DNA of 64,000 nucleotides from Bacteroidota bacterium. Its GTDB lineage: Bacteria > Bacteroidota > Bacteroidia > UKL13-3. Numbering within the stretch: position 1 is the stretch's first letter; each line of letters starts with the position of its first letter. The stretch spans positions 62,001 to 126,000 of the forward strand of contig JAZKBU010000003.1 of the NCBI GenBank assembly GCA_040388375.1. The letters run 5' to 3'. Under the pieces are notes generated by a model. That model was given only the letters and a program-made list of their open reading frames with translations. It ran no database searches and was not told the origin of the DNA. A program made the position numbers and the translations under genes. Positions 15,507-23,688 of this stretch are shown here, in pieces.

Positions 15507-18371
15507 TTAAAAGGTTTGTGAGAAAAACACTTCTGTGAATTGTGTTTTATCAGCCGTGTAATAATCTTTGTTTGATAAATAAGAAGAACGATAACCAAGG
15601 TTTAGTGGAATAAAATTACCCAATACTACATTAAATGTTAATTCATATCCTGCTGAGTTTTGATCGAATGTTTTGTCCAATGCATCTCTTCTCACTTGTG
15701 AGAAATCGCCAAATACGTTTGCATTGATACGTTTTAAATAGAAAAGGCCTCCGAAGCCCCAATCAGGATAAAACAATGGCAAAGCATAGTTTATACTGTA
15801 TACCATTTCCTGATCGCCCAGAATGGCAGTATAACCTCTTGCATGCTTAAAATTATCAATGAAGCGGTAGTCGTTTGTTAAGTCTTCTTTGTTAAAACCA
15901 GCCTCTAGCCTGATACCATGGTTGCGGATAATACCGGGAAGATATACGGTAGCCTGCGCTTGTAACTTAATGGCTTTATCTCCTGAAATATTTGTTCCGT
16001 AATATACATTTAGCGCTTGTCCAAAGCGTGGCATCAAGTTTTGTTTAGCTCTTCCTCTCAGGTGGGCAAAGTTAAATCCTCCTTCTAACATAGTAAGTGA
16101 GTTGGAGCCTGTTTGGTCCGAATCATTGATAGAGAAATCAGACGTTGAAATAAAACCGCCATTAACATAGGTACGTAACGAAGTGCTATATATACCATTG
16201 TACCATAATAATGGAAGCGATAATCCTGCTCCATAAATAGCTTCAGTAAATTTAATGGTGACTTTATCGCGCGCGCCACTTTCTGTTAAATTGGTTGGTT
16301 GTATAATCTGTCTTCCATTTACAGCTCCCATTACACCCAATGGCAAATAGTATTTAGAAAAGTCCAAACGTCCGGTTACATAGTTGGTATTTTCATTCAG
16401 GTTTCGGCCCGCTGTAATATCCAATCCAAAATCGTCCATGATATTGTTTATAGCCAATGTAACATGAATATCCTGTTGCGAAGGTATGAAGTTCCATGAG
16501 TGCAATTTTGGTGAGCGTATCAATCCTTTATAGTCTTTTGCTTCGTAAGTGGTTGTTGGAATTCTATTGTATAATTTACTTTCAATAGGTGTAGTCAATA
16601 TTTTCCAGCGTGTTTGGTCTTCAGGTTCTACCAGTGTTATAGCTTGTGCCGATGCTAAGTTTACAGGTTGTGTTTGTATGGCATTACCCATATAACCCAA
16701 TTCTATCATAGCGAGTGTTTTTTCATCGGCTGATATGGCAGGGTCGTTAGCGCCTACTTTAACAGAGGTTATTTGTTTTATTTGTTTATCGCCATTCAGA
16801 CTTACTGCATATATATTATTGATTCCACTATAACTGGCTGAAAAATAAACAGCCTCTTTTCCTACACTGGTTGCACCAATAACATGTTGCGATAAGGGAG
16901 TCAATTCAGTAGTTGTTTTGCTTGCTATATCATACTTAAGCATTATTATCTGATGTCCTTTTTTAGCCAGGTATACAATGGCTTCATCGTCTTTTGTCCA
17001 TTTAGGGTACGACAAAAAATCGTTGTCGGGGTTTGCAATACTTCCCATTTCTGCCCCGGTTTCTGCATTGATAAAAACAACTGTATTTTTCAATTCATTA
17101 TCCGCTTTAACCGCTACTATTTGGTTACGTTTTGCCGAATATTGGGGAGAGAATAGTTTAGCGTGGCTGGTTATTTGTTTCTTTTCTTTGGTGGTAATAT
17201 TATAAGTAAAAATATCAGAGTAGTTTCTGTTTAACCACCTCGGGTCGGTAGCGAGTTGTGTCCAGGCCGCTACATTGTTGTTTACTGATAAAAAAGATTC
17301 AGTAACGCCATAACCCAATACAACAAGCGAATTTTCTTTACCATCTTTCAGATGAACAATTTCTGCCGTTCTGTTATAGGCGTCTTTTCTGTATATCATA
17401 CTTCCGTCCTCCAGGTAATGAGGCCATTCATAATTGGTCACAATTTTTTTAGGTTGTGCGGTTAGTTGGGTGGTAGGAATAATATTGATTGCTTTTAATT
17501 CATTGTCCCAAGTAGTAAGTAAAGTATCGTAAGTACGGTAATAGGTTTTTCTGCTGGTGTAACCCGAATGGCGTTTCATGGCACGCGAGAATGAATAGAA
17601 TAATCCTTTATAGGCACTTCCATCTTTCAATATTTTACGCCATACATCGGGCCCTTGTTCGTTTCTTACCTGATGGAGCATAGCATATCCAAGTCTGTAA
17701 TGATCGGGAACCAATGACCGGAGAGAACCATTACGCGCTTTTATATATGAATAGTTTTTATTGTTGAGCAGCAATGCACGTTGTTCCTGGAAAAAGTAAG
17801 GAGTTCTGCCTCTGCCTGCACCTGAAAACAATGTTTCTGTTTGTACGGCATCACCTTCCATATACCAATTTGGAACAGCAACAAGTTCAAGCAGCATCCA
17901 AAAAGTTTGCCCCCCAATAACATAACCTGCTTTGGTCAATCCTCTGCGACCATTGGCAAATTGCAGTGCATGGCGGTATTCATGAAAAGCAAGCCCATCA
18001 AGCCAATTAGGTGAGCCCAGCCAATTGAAATCCTGTATACCTGTTGCATAAAACTCACTTCGGTAAGGAGCAAGCCCTACATATCCGTTTGATATAACTT
18101 GGTTGGTTTGTAGCATCAGGTCAAGATGCTTTCGTTTTTCGCCAACAGTTACGCCTGCACTGTCGTGTATGAGGTTAATAATATTGGCCACGCGTGTAGC
18201 CTCTTTCAGGTTTGATTCAGGGAAAATTATTTTCACTGCTTTGGTGTCAAAATATTTCCATTTAATGTCGATAGGGTTATTTCCAAAAACTTTTTGGGAA
18301 GGGGGAATAACGACCTGTGCAAATGCGCCCAACTGTAGGGCACATATTGCGGATAGTAAGACTCTTTTCAT
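15507..18371 (-). CDS. Outer-membrane metallopeptidase-like / beta-propeller protein
   Basis: 954 residues with a signal peptide ending near QLGAFA (17). Residues 20-200 contain HEYRH (130-134) and WYMEGDA with Glu172, the HExxH...E pattern of gluzincin zinc peptidases. About 310-590 is a WD40/TolB-like propeller (repeats such as YPKWTKDDEAIVYLAKKG). About 620-954 looks like an outer-membrane barrel: alternating strands such as NHGIRLEAGFN and the Phe-terminated end EVFFSQTF. Probably peptidase-propeller-barrel in the outer membrane. The zinc motif is visible; activity and barrel are inferred. It carries its own terminator. Confidence 0.65.
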   Translation of the reverse strand: MKRVLLSAICALQLGAFAQVVIPPSQKVFGNNPIDIKWKYFDTKAVKIIFPESNLKEATRVANIINLIHDSAGVTVGEKRKHLDLMLQTNQVISNGYVGLAPYRSEFYATGIQDFNWLGSPNWLDGLAFHEYRHALQFANGRRGLTKAGYVIGGQTFWMLLELVAVPNWYMEGDAVQTETLFSGAGRGRTPYFFQEQRALLLNNKNYSYIKARNGSLRSLVPDHYRLGYAMLHQVRNEQGPDVWRKILKDGSAYKGLFYSFSRAMKRHSGYTSRKTYYRTYDTLLTTWDNELKAINIIPTTQLTAQPKKIVTNYEWPHYLEDGSMIYRKDAYNRTAEIVHLKDGKENSLVVLGYGVTESFLSVNNNVAAWTQLATDPRWLNRNYSDIFTYNITTKEKKQITSHAKLFSPQYSAKRNQIVAVKADNELKNTVVFINAETGAEMGSIANPDNDFLSYPKWTKDDEAIVYLAKKGHQIIMLKYDIASKTTTELTPLSQHVIGATSVGKEAVYFSASYSGINNIYAVSLNGDKQIKQITSVKVGANDPAISADEKTLAMIELGYMGNAIQTQPVNLASAQAITLVEPEDQTRWKILTTPIESKLYNRIPTTTYEAKDYKGLIRSPKLHSWNFIPSQQDIHVTLAINNIMDDFGLDITAGRNLNENTNYVTGRLDFSKYYLPLGVMGAVNGRQIIQPTNLTESGARDKVTIKFTEAIYGAGLSLPLLWYNGIYSTSLRTYVNGGFISTSDFSINDSDQTGSNSLTMLEGGFNFAHLRGRAKQNLMPRFGQALNVYYGTNISGDKAIKLQAQATVYLPGIIRNHGIRLEAGFNKEDLTNDYRFIDNFKHARGYTAILGDQEMVYSINYALPLFYPDWGFGGLFYLKRINANVFGDFSQVRRDALDKTFDQNSAGYELTFNVVLGNFIPLNLGYRSSYLSNKDYYTADKTQFTEVFFSQTF

Positions 18372-18585
18372 ATGTTTTAGTTTTAGGTTACAACTAATTT
18401 AGGTACAAATAGTTTTAAGTTGTACATTGTTTTTTTTGATAATAAAAACGAGCGTATTATACCTGTTTCAGTATTAATAAATTAGGGCTTACATCATTTG
18501 GAATTATTCTATGACATGTAGTATAAACCCAACATCCTTTTTTTGTGCATCCATAAACCTAATTCATAATTTACTATTTTGCGAT

Positions 18586-20193
18586 ATGATGCAAAGTACT
18601 TTTATAGAATATGTATTTCTTATATTAATGATTCTCGGGCTGGTGATGCTGGCTAACAAATTGCGTTTGGCTTATCCCATTGTGTTGGTTATCGGAGGAC
18701 TGGGTTTGAGCCTTTTTTCTGATTTTTCATCTATTACCATTAACCCTGAATTGATATTTTTTATTTTTCTTCCACCGCTTTTGTATGAAGCAGCCTGGCA
18801 AATATCGTGGAAGGAGTTTTGGAAATGGAGGCGGGTTATTACGAGCTTTGCTTTCCCTATTGTTATTCTTACCTCAGGTGTTATTGCATTTGTATCTACT
18901 GCGCTTATCCCCGGCTTTACATGGGCTTTGGGTTTTTTGTTGGGTGGTATTATTTCTCCACCTGATGCTATTTCGGCCACTACTATTATGCGTCAGGTAA
19001 AAGTGCCTAAGTCGTTGGTGAGTATTGCAGAAGGGGAGAGCTTGTTGAACGATGCTTCCTCATTGATTGTTTTTCGTTTTGCATTGGCAGCAGTTATTAC
19101 AGGGCAGTTTTATTTTCAACAAGCAGCGGGTAGTTTTCTGCTGGTAGTTGTATTGGGTATATTAATCGGATTGGCAGTAGGCTTTGTATTTTATGCTATC
19201 CATCGTTGGTTACCTGTAACACCAAGTATTGAAATTGTATTGACTTTTGTAACACCTTATTGCATGTATTATGCTGCAGAGTATTTTCATTTTTCAGGTG
19301 TGTTAGCGGTAGTGAGTGGTGGCTTGTTTTTATCGAGCAAACGCCAAAGCATGTTGAGCTATGTAAGCCGTATTCAAAGTGTAAATGTTTGGACAAGCAG
19401 TGTTTTTATCATGAACGGTTTAATCTTTTTATTGATAGGCTTGCAACTGAAATCAGTTATCAATCAGTTGGGCGATATTAGTTTGGCAACTGCTACCTGG
19501 TATGGTGTTGTTATATCTGCTATACTTATCGTAACCCGACTCATTTGTGCGTTGGGTGCTTCTGCATTTACCATGTTTATGAGTAACTTTATTACGGTAG
19601 CCGATGCTAATCCCGGATGGAAGTCGCCACTGGTTTTAGGTTGGGCAGGTATGCGAGGTGTTGTTTCTTTAGCTGCTGCATTGTCTATTCCGTTGCTTGC
19701 ACAGAATAACCAGGCTTTTCCATATCGTAGTCTCATTATATTTATTACGTTTATTGTTATTATGGTCACATTGGTTTTGCAAGGCCTTACACTTCCTTGG
19801 TTGGTAAGGAAACTAAATATTACACCTTCTGCTTCCAGTGTGCCGGAACATGAGCAAGAAAAAATCATTCAGAAAAAAATATCACATCACTCGCTTCTAT
19901 ACTTAGAAGAAAACACAGGTAATGGCAGTGGGGAGAACGACCATTTAACAAACTTAAAAGCCCGCCTTAAAATAGAGCTCGACTTTTTTAGTCGTGAAAT
20001 TGATGAGTCGGAAAATGCACACAAGCAGCTGAGAAATGAGTACAAGGAAATTTATTTGGGTTTATTGGAACACCAACGTAACGTGCTGGATGCTATCAAC
20101 CATAAAGCAGAGTTTGATGAAGAGTTGGTTCGAAAATACCAGGCACTGGTTGATGTGGAAGAATATAAAATAAGGGAAAAATTTCACCAATAA
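18586..20193 (+). CDS. CPA1-family Na+/H+ antiporter
   Basis: I start at the ATG at 18586 (MMQSTFIEYVFLIL), because the open frame upstream to 18511 encodes a non-hydrophobic stretch not expected in the family. This gives 535 residues. There are about 12 membrane segments with the ion-site motif GGIISPPDA and the following AEGESLLNDASSLIVFRFA, both hallmarks of NhaP/YjcE-type exchangers, plus GWAGMRGVVSLAAALSIPL. The last 110 residues form a charged cytoplasmic helical tail. It exchanges Na+ (or K+) for H+ across the inner membrane and appears monocistronic. Confidence 0.9.
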   Translation: MMQSTFIEYVFLILMILGLVMLANKLRLAYPIVLVIGGLGLSLFSDFSSITINPELIFFIFLPPLLYEAAWQISWKEFWKWRRVITSFAFPIVILTSGVIAFVSTALIPGFTWALGFLLGGIISPPDAISATTIMRQVKVPKSLVSIAEGESLLNDASSLIVFRFALAAVITGQFYFQQAAGSFLLVVVLGILIGLAVGFVFYAIHRWLPVTPSIEIVLTFVTPYCMYYAAEYFHFSGVLAVVSGGLFLSSKRQSMLSYVSRIQSVNVWTSSVFIMNGLIFLLIGLQLKSVINQLGDISLATATWYGVVISAILIVTRLICALGASAFTMFMSNFITVADANPGWKSPLVLGWAGMRGVVSLAAALSIPLLAQNNQAFPYRSLIIFITFIVIMVTLVLQGLTLPWLVRKLNITPSASSVPEHEQEKIIQKKISHHSLLYLEENTGNGSGENDHLTNLKARLKIELDFFSREIDESENAHKQLRNEYKEIYLGLLEHQRNVLDAINHKAEFDEELVRKYQALVDVEEYKIREKFHQ

Positions 20194-20218
20194 AAATGAT
20201 GTGACATAAGGTTGTTTG

Positions 20219-20944
20219 TTATAAAATTGAGCTGCTTACTTCACTTGTTGATGCTACATTTAAAATAAACCCGACACCAAAAACATTTTCTATACTCAGG
20301 TCTGTATCATCTTTTAAGTATTTGCGTATTTTGGTAATGAATACATCCAAACTTCTGCCTAAAAAATAATCATTCTTGCCCCATATTTCCTCTAGTAATT
20401 CTTCGCGTTTTATAATACGGTTTCGGTGATTCGACAGGTATTTAAGTATCTCACTTTCTTTCTCCGTAATGCGTTTGCTATTACTATCAAAAGTTAACGA
20501 TTGGTTGTCGAAGTCCAAAGTGTATTTGCCTATTGCAATTATTCCGTTATCGGGCTTGTTTTTATTGTCCGGAATTCGTCTGATAACGGCTTTTATTTTC
20601 CATAACAATTCCTCTTCATCAAATGGTTTGGTTATATAATCATCCGCACCCAAATCATATCCTTTTAGTTTATCTTCTTTTAAGGATTTGGCTGTGATAA
20701 AAATAACGGGTACTGCTTTGTCCTTTTTTCTTATTTTTTTAGCCAATGAAAAACCATCCAGTTTAGGCATCATTACATCCAGCAAACACATATCAAACAT
20801 GTTTTCCTGAAAGGCTTTTAAAGCCAACTCTCCATCTTTACAAAGCGTAACTTCAAAACCTTCCGTATGCAAGTAATCAACCAAAAGCAAACCTAAATTA
20901 GGGTCGTCTTCCGCTACCAGTATTTTTAGTTTTTCTTTAGCCAT
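20219..20944 (-). CDS. OmpR/PhoB-family response regulator
   Basis: 241 residues. The receiver domain is 6-122 with acidic pocket Asp13-Asp14, phospho-acceptor Asp56 (CLLDVMMP) and Lys106-like TKPFDEEELL. The winged-helix DNA-binding domain is 135-232 (GKYTLDFDNQSLTF ... GRSLDVFITKIRKYL). It is coded with the histidine kinase directly upstream: the 8-base overlap (20937-20944) indicates a cognate pair. The targets are not visible. Confidence 0.92.
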   Translation of the reverse strand: MAKEKLKILVAEDDPNLGLLLVDYLHTEGFEVTLCKDGELALKAFQENMFDMCLLDVMMPKLDGFSLAKKIRKKDKAVPVIFITAKSLKEDKLKGYDLGADDYITKPFDEEELLWKIKAVIRRIPDNKNKPDNGIIAIGKYTLDFDNQSLTFDSNSKRITEKESEILKYLSNHRNRIIKREELLEEIWGKNDYFLGRSLDVFITKIRKYLKDDTDLSIENVFGVGFILNVASTSEVSSSIL

Positions 20945-22301
20945 GGTTGCTTAATGTAATGGTGAAAATAGTTTTCTTTCCTTCGCGGTTATCATCAGGA
21001 TTGCTTTGTAATTCAATAGTGCCTGCATGTAGTTCCACAATGGCTTTTATATAAGCCAGGCCAAGGCCAAATCCTTTTACATCATGTACATTGCCTGTCG
21101 GTACCCTGAAAAATTTATCGAATACTTTTTTCTGGTATGCCTTGGCTATACCAATACCACCATCAGCCACTGTCAGTATTAAGTAAGGTCCTTTATTAAA
21201 GGTGTGTATGTATAATTCAGGTTTGCCTTTAGCGTATTTAATAGCGTTGTCAATAAGGTTACAAAGGGCATTGGTTAAATGTTGTTTATCGCCCGTTATT
21301 ACAAACTGTGTAGCATCTAAACTGAGTGTTAAGTGTCCTTGCGTGTTTTCAATTTGTACGCTGATACATTTGATGGCATCGTGAATAAGCTGATGGAAAT
21401 CCAGCTCCGTTTTTTGCAATGGAATCTCACCTCTTTCCAAAGCCGTCATGCTTAATACCTGTTCTACCTGATGGCGTAGTTTTTCATTTTCTTCCAGTAT
21501 AATTCCAGAGTAATGTTTTATTCTGTTTTCCTCTTTAATATTTGAATCCTTCACCATCATTTTACCTGCTAAAGCTATATTGGTTAAAGGCGTTTTAAAC
21601 TCATGCGTCATGTTGTTTAAAAAGTCTGTTGTATGTTCTGATATTCTTTTTTCTTTTAACAGGGAGAGTATAGTTCGCCATGACATAACCAACACAACCA
21701 GTATCAATACCACCGATGTAATAAATGGTATACCCATCTCCGCAATAATAAATTGTTCCTTATCCGGAAATACCAATTTAAGTTCCAGGTTATTTTTATC
21801 ATCACCATCGCCAATACAGGTTTGGTAAGAGTCCGTTTGATTGAAACTGTTTTCTTTTTTAGTGCTGGTTACACCTTGCTTTTGGCCTGAATTTGCCCAT
21901 GCTATCTGGTTGTTTATTTTAACCGGAGCCGTTTTTATCTCAAAAAAATAATCAATACGGATATTATACACTTTCATGAAATGATTAAACAAAGAATCTA
22001 TAGTATGTGTATCCTCTTCACTTACCTGTGAGGGTAAATTTTTATAAGTTGTTTTATCAGTAGCATGGAGTGCATTTACTTTTTTTGAAAGCACCATATT
22101 AGCAGCCGCTAAGTTCCTGTAAGTTTCTTTATCAGCAAGGAGTGCATCAGCTGTTTTTGAAAGCACCATATTGGCTTTTTCATTAAATAACTCCTCTTTT
22201 ATTTTGGCACTTTGCAATATCCAGTTCACCTGAATAATGAGCACTATGAGTAAGGCAACAGAAGAAATGGCTATAAATAAATAGGTTCGGTTTAGTTTCA
22301 T
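20937..22301 (-). CDS. Sensor histidine kinase with duplicated sensor segment
   Basis: 454 residues. Transmembrane helix 1 (8-30), a periplasmic region of about 160 residues, transmembrane helix 2 (about 190-208), then DHp with His233 in MTHEFKTPLTN and a HATPase domain with NLIDNAIKYAKG, DGGIGI and GFGLGLAY. The periplasmic part contains a 24-residue tandem duplication (43-66 and 67-90; both begin ANMVLSK). It overlaps its response regulator by 8 bases. A perfect TACTTTTG -7 box lies 11 bases upstream of the start. It diverges from a secreted regulator-propeller gene that may belong to the same signalling unit. Confidence 0.92.
   Translation of the reverse strand: MKLNRTYLFIAISSVALLIVLIIQVNWILQSAKIKEELFNEKANMVLSKTADALLADKETYRNLAAANMVLSKKVNALHATDKTTYKNLPSQVSEEDTHTIDSLFNHFMKVYNIRIDYFFEIKTAPVKINNQIAWANSGQKQGVTSTKKENSFNQTDSYQTCIGDGDDKNNLELKLVFPDKEQFIIAEMGIPFITSVVLILVVLVMSWRTILSLLKEKRISEHTTDFLNNMTHEFKTPLTNIALAGKMMVKDSNIKEENRIKHYSGIILEENEKLRHQVEQVLSMTALERGEIPLQKTELDFHQLIHDAIKCISVQIENTQGHLTLSLDATQFVITGDKQHLTNALCNLIDNAIKYAKGKPELYIHTFNKGPYLILTVADGGIGIAKAYQKKVFDKFFRVPTGNVHDVKGFGLGLAYIKAIVELHAGTIELQSNPDDNREGKKTIFTITLSNHG
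22032..22175 (-). repeat. 72-base tandem duplication inside the histidine kinase gene
   Basis: Two adjacent 72-base units encode residues 43-66 and 67-90. The first 7 residues (ANMVLSK) are identical and the rest is diverged (ADALLADKETYRNLA against VNALHATDKTTYKNLP). Frame is kept. Confidence 0.85.
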
Positions 22302-22311
22302 GTAAGTGTTT

Positions 22312-22355
22312 CAAAAGTAATTATTTTTTGCAGTGTATGGCTTGTTTTAACAAGT
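22312..22355 (-). promoter_or_regulatory. Histidine kinase promoter region with inverted repeat
   Basis: The minus strand carries TACTTTTG at 22319-22312, a perfect -7 box 11 bases before the ATG at 22301. CTTGTT-tt-AACAAG, a perfect inverted repeat, lies at 22342-22355 upstream of it, a suitable site for the response regulator. No clear -33 TTTG is seen. Confidence 0.4.
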
Positions 22356-22436
22356 CAATAACACCCTAATAACTACTTGCTAACAAAATGTTTTTTCCAT
22401 AAGCGTTAGGTTTGTTACATCAATTTTAAATCTATT

Positions 22437-23564
22437 ATGAAACCTAGCCAATTACTATTGTTGTTATATATTTTTACTACTGTCTGTAATGGACAAAACC
22501 TGCCCAAAAACAGAGTAGTAAGCGAACCAAAAATAATAAAAGTGGGAAAGCCCAAGATTGTTATACCTGCCGGAGCAAACCCTTATGCTAGCTTTCGTTG
22601 CTCTATGAAAGATAAAGCAGGTAACCTTTGGTTTGGCACTACCGGTTTTGGCATCTACCGGTACGATGGAAAGCTGTTTACCCATTTTGACGAAAAAGAT
22701 GGTCTGCCCAATGCAGCCGTATTTAGTCTGTTAGAAGATAAGAATGGAACCATTTGGGCAGGAACAGACAAAGGCGTCTTTCGCAATATAGGTGATGGCT
22801 TTGTTCCATTTCCATTGGAAAACAATATATTTTTTGCTACCTCCTTACATTTTGGTGATGAACTCCATAAAGGCCTTCGGGTTACAAAAACAGTTTATTG
22901 CATTATGCAGGATAGGGTAGGCAATATGTGGTTTGGTACCGAGCAGAAAGGTTTATGCCGTTTTGATGGAAAAACATTTACCCATTTTATAAATATAGAT
23001 AATACATGGCATGAAGTACCGAGCGATAGCCTAAAAAACAATGACACTATTCCTCATAATATGGTACAATATATTATGGAAGACAACATGGGAAATATTT
23101 GGTTCAGTGCTTTAGGTAAAGGCTGTAACGCGGTATTTAGTTTTGATAGAAAAACATTTAAAAGCCATACCACAGGCCATATTTTTTATATGATTGAAAA
23201 CCGGCAAGGAAATATTTGGATGGCTACCAGAGACAATGGTGTTTGCTTTTACAATGGAAAGGGAGTTGAACATTTTACCCAAAAAGATGGCTTTTGCGAT
23301 AGAGGTGCAAATGCTTTGCTGGAAGACAGCAAAGGAAATATTTGGATAGGCAGTGTAGGTAATATGGAAACCAAAGGAGGTTGTGTAATTATTTACAATG
23401 GAAAAAACTTTATTTCCTTTTCAACTGAAGCTTTAAAGAACAATAGGATATGGACCATGGTAGAAGATAAAACAGGGAATATTTGGTTTGGTACAAGAGA
23501 TCAGGGACTTTATCGTTATGATGGAAAAACGTCTGAAGATTTTATAGAAAGAGCTAAGAAATAA
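22437..23564 (+). CDS. Secreted two-component-regulator propeller protein
   Basis: 375 residues with an N-terminal export signal (LLLLLYIFTTVCNGQ; Cys17 might be a lipid site but the lipobox is poor). The rest is a series of regulator-propeller blades, each ending like GNLWFGTTGFGIYRYDGKLF: repeats near 60, 100, 160, 220, 260, 300 and 345, all with an N-[LIM]-W core. In Bacteroidota such propellers usually form the periplasmic sensor of a hybrid kinase; here there is no kinase domain. It diverges from a histidine kinase 135 bases away, so it may be a detached sensor subunit. That link is inferred. Confidence 0.75.
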   Translation: MKPSQLLLLLYIFTTVCNGQNLPKNRVVSEPKIIKVGKPKIVIPAGANPYASFRCSMKDKAGNLWFGTTGFGIYRYDGKLFTHFDEKDGLPNAAVFSLLEDKNGTIWAGTDKGVFRNIGDGFVPFPLENNIFFATSLHFGDELHKGLRVTKTVYCIMQDRVGNMWFGTEQKGLCRFDGKTFTHFINIDNTWHEVPSDSLKNNDTIPHNMVQYIMEDNMGNIWFSALGKGCNAVFSFDRKTFKSHTTGHIFYMIENRQGNIWMATRDNGVCFYNGKGVEHFTQKDGFCDRGANALLEDSKGNIWIGSVGNMETKGGCVIIYNGKNFISFSTEALKNNRIWTMVEDKTGNIWFGTRDQGLYRYDGKTSEDFIERAKK

Positions 23565-23688
23565 GCATTGATAAAAACCTGAAATTTTATGTGGTTTAAA
23601 TAGTTGTCAGGTCATTCAACAGCGCAGTTTATGTTAATTATTTTAGGAAATTTTGCGCTATATATGCATCAATCAATGCCATATAATT

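Noticed and set aside
18511-18585. N-terminal extension of the Na+/H+ antiporter
   Set aside because: The extra 25 residues are not family-like; the ATG at 18586 begins the first membrane helix.
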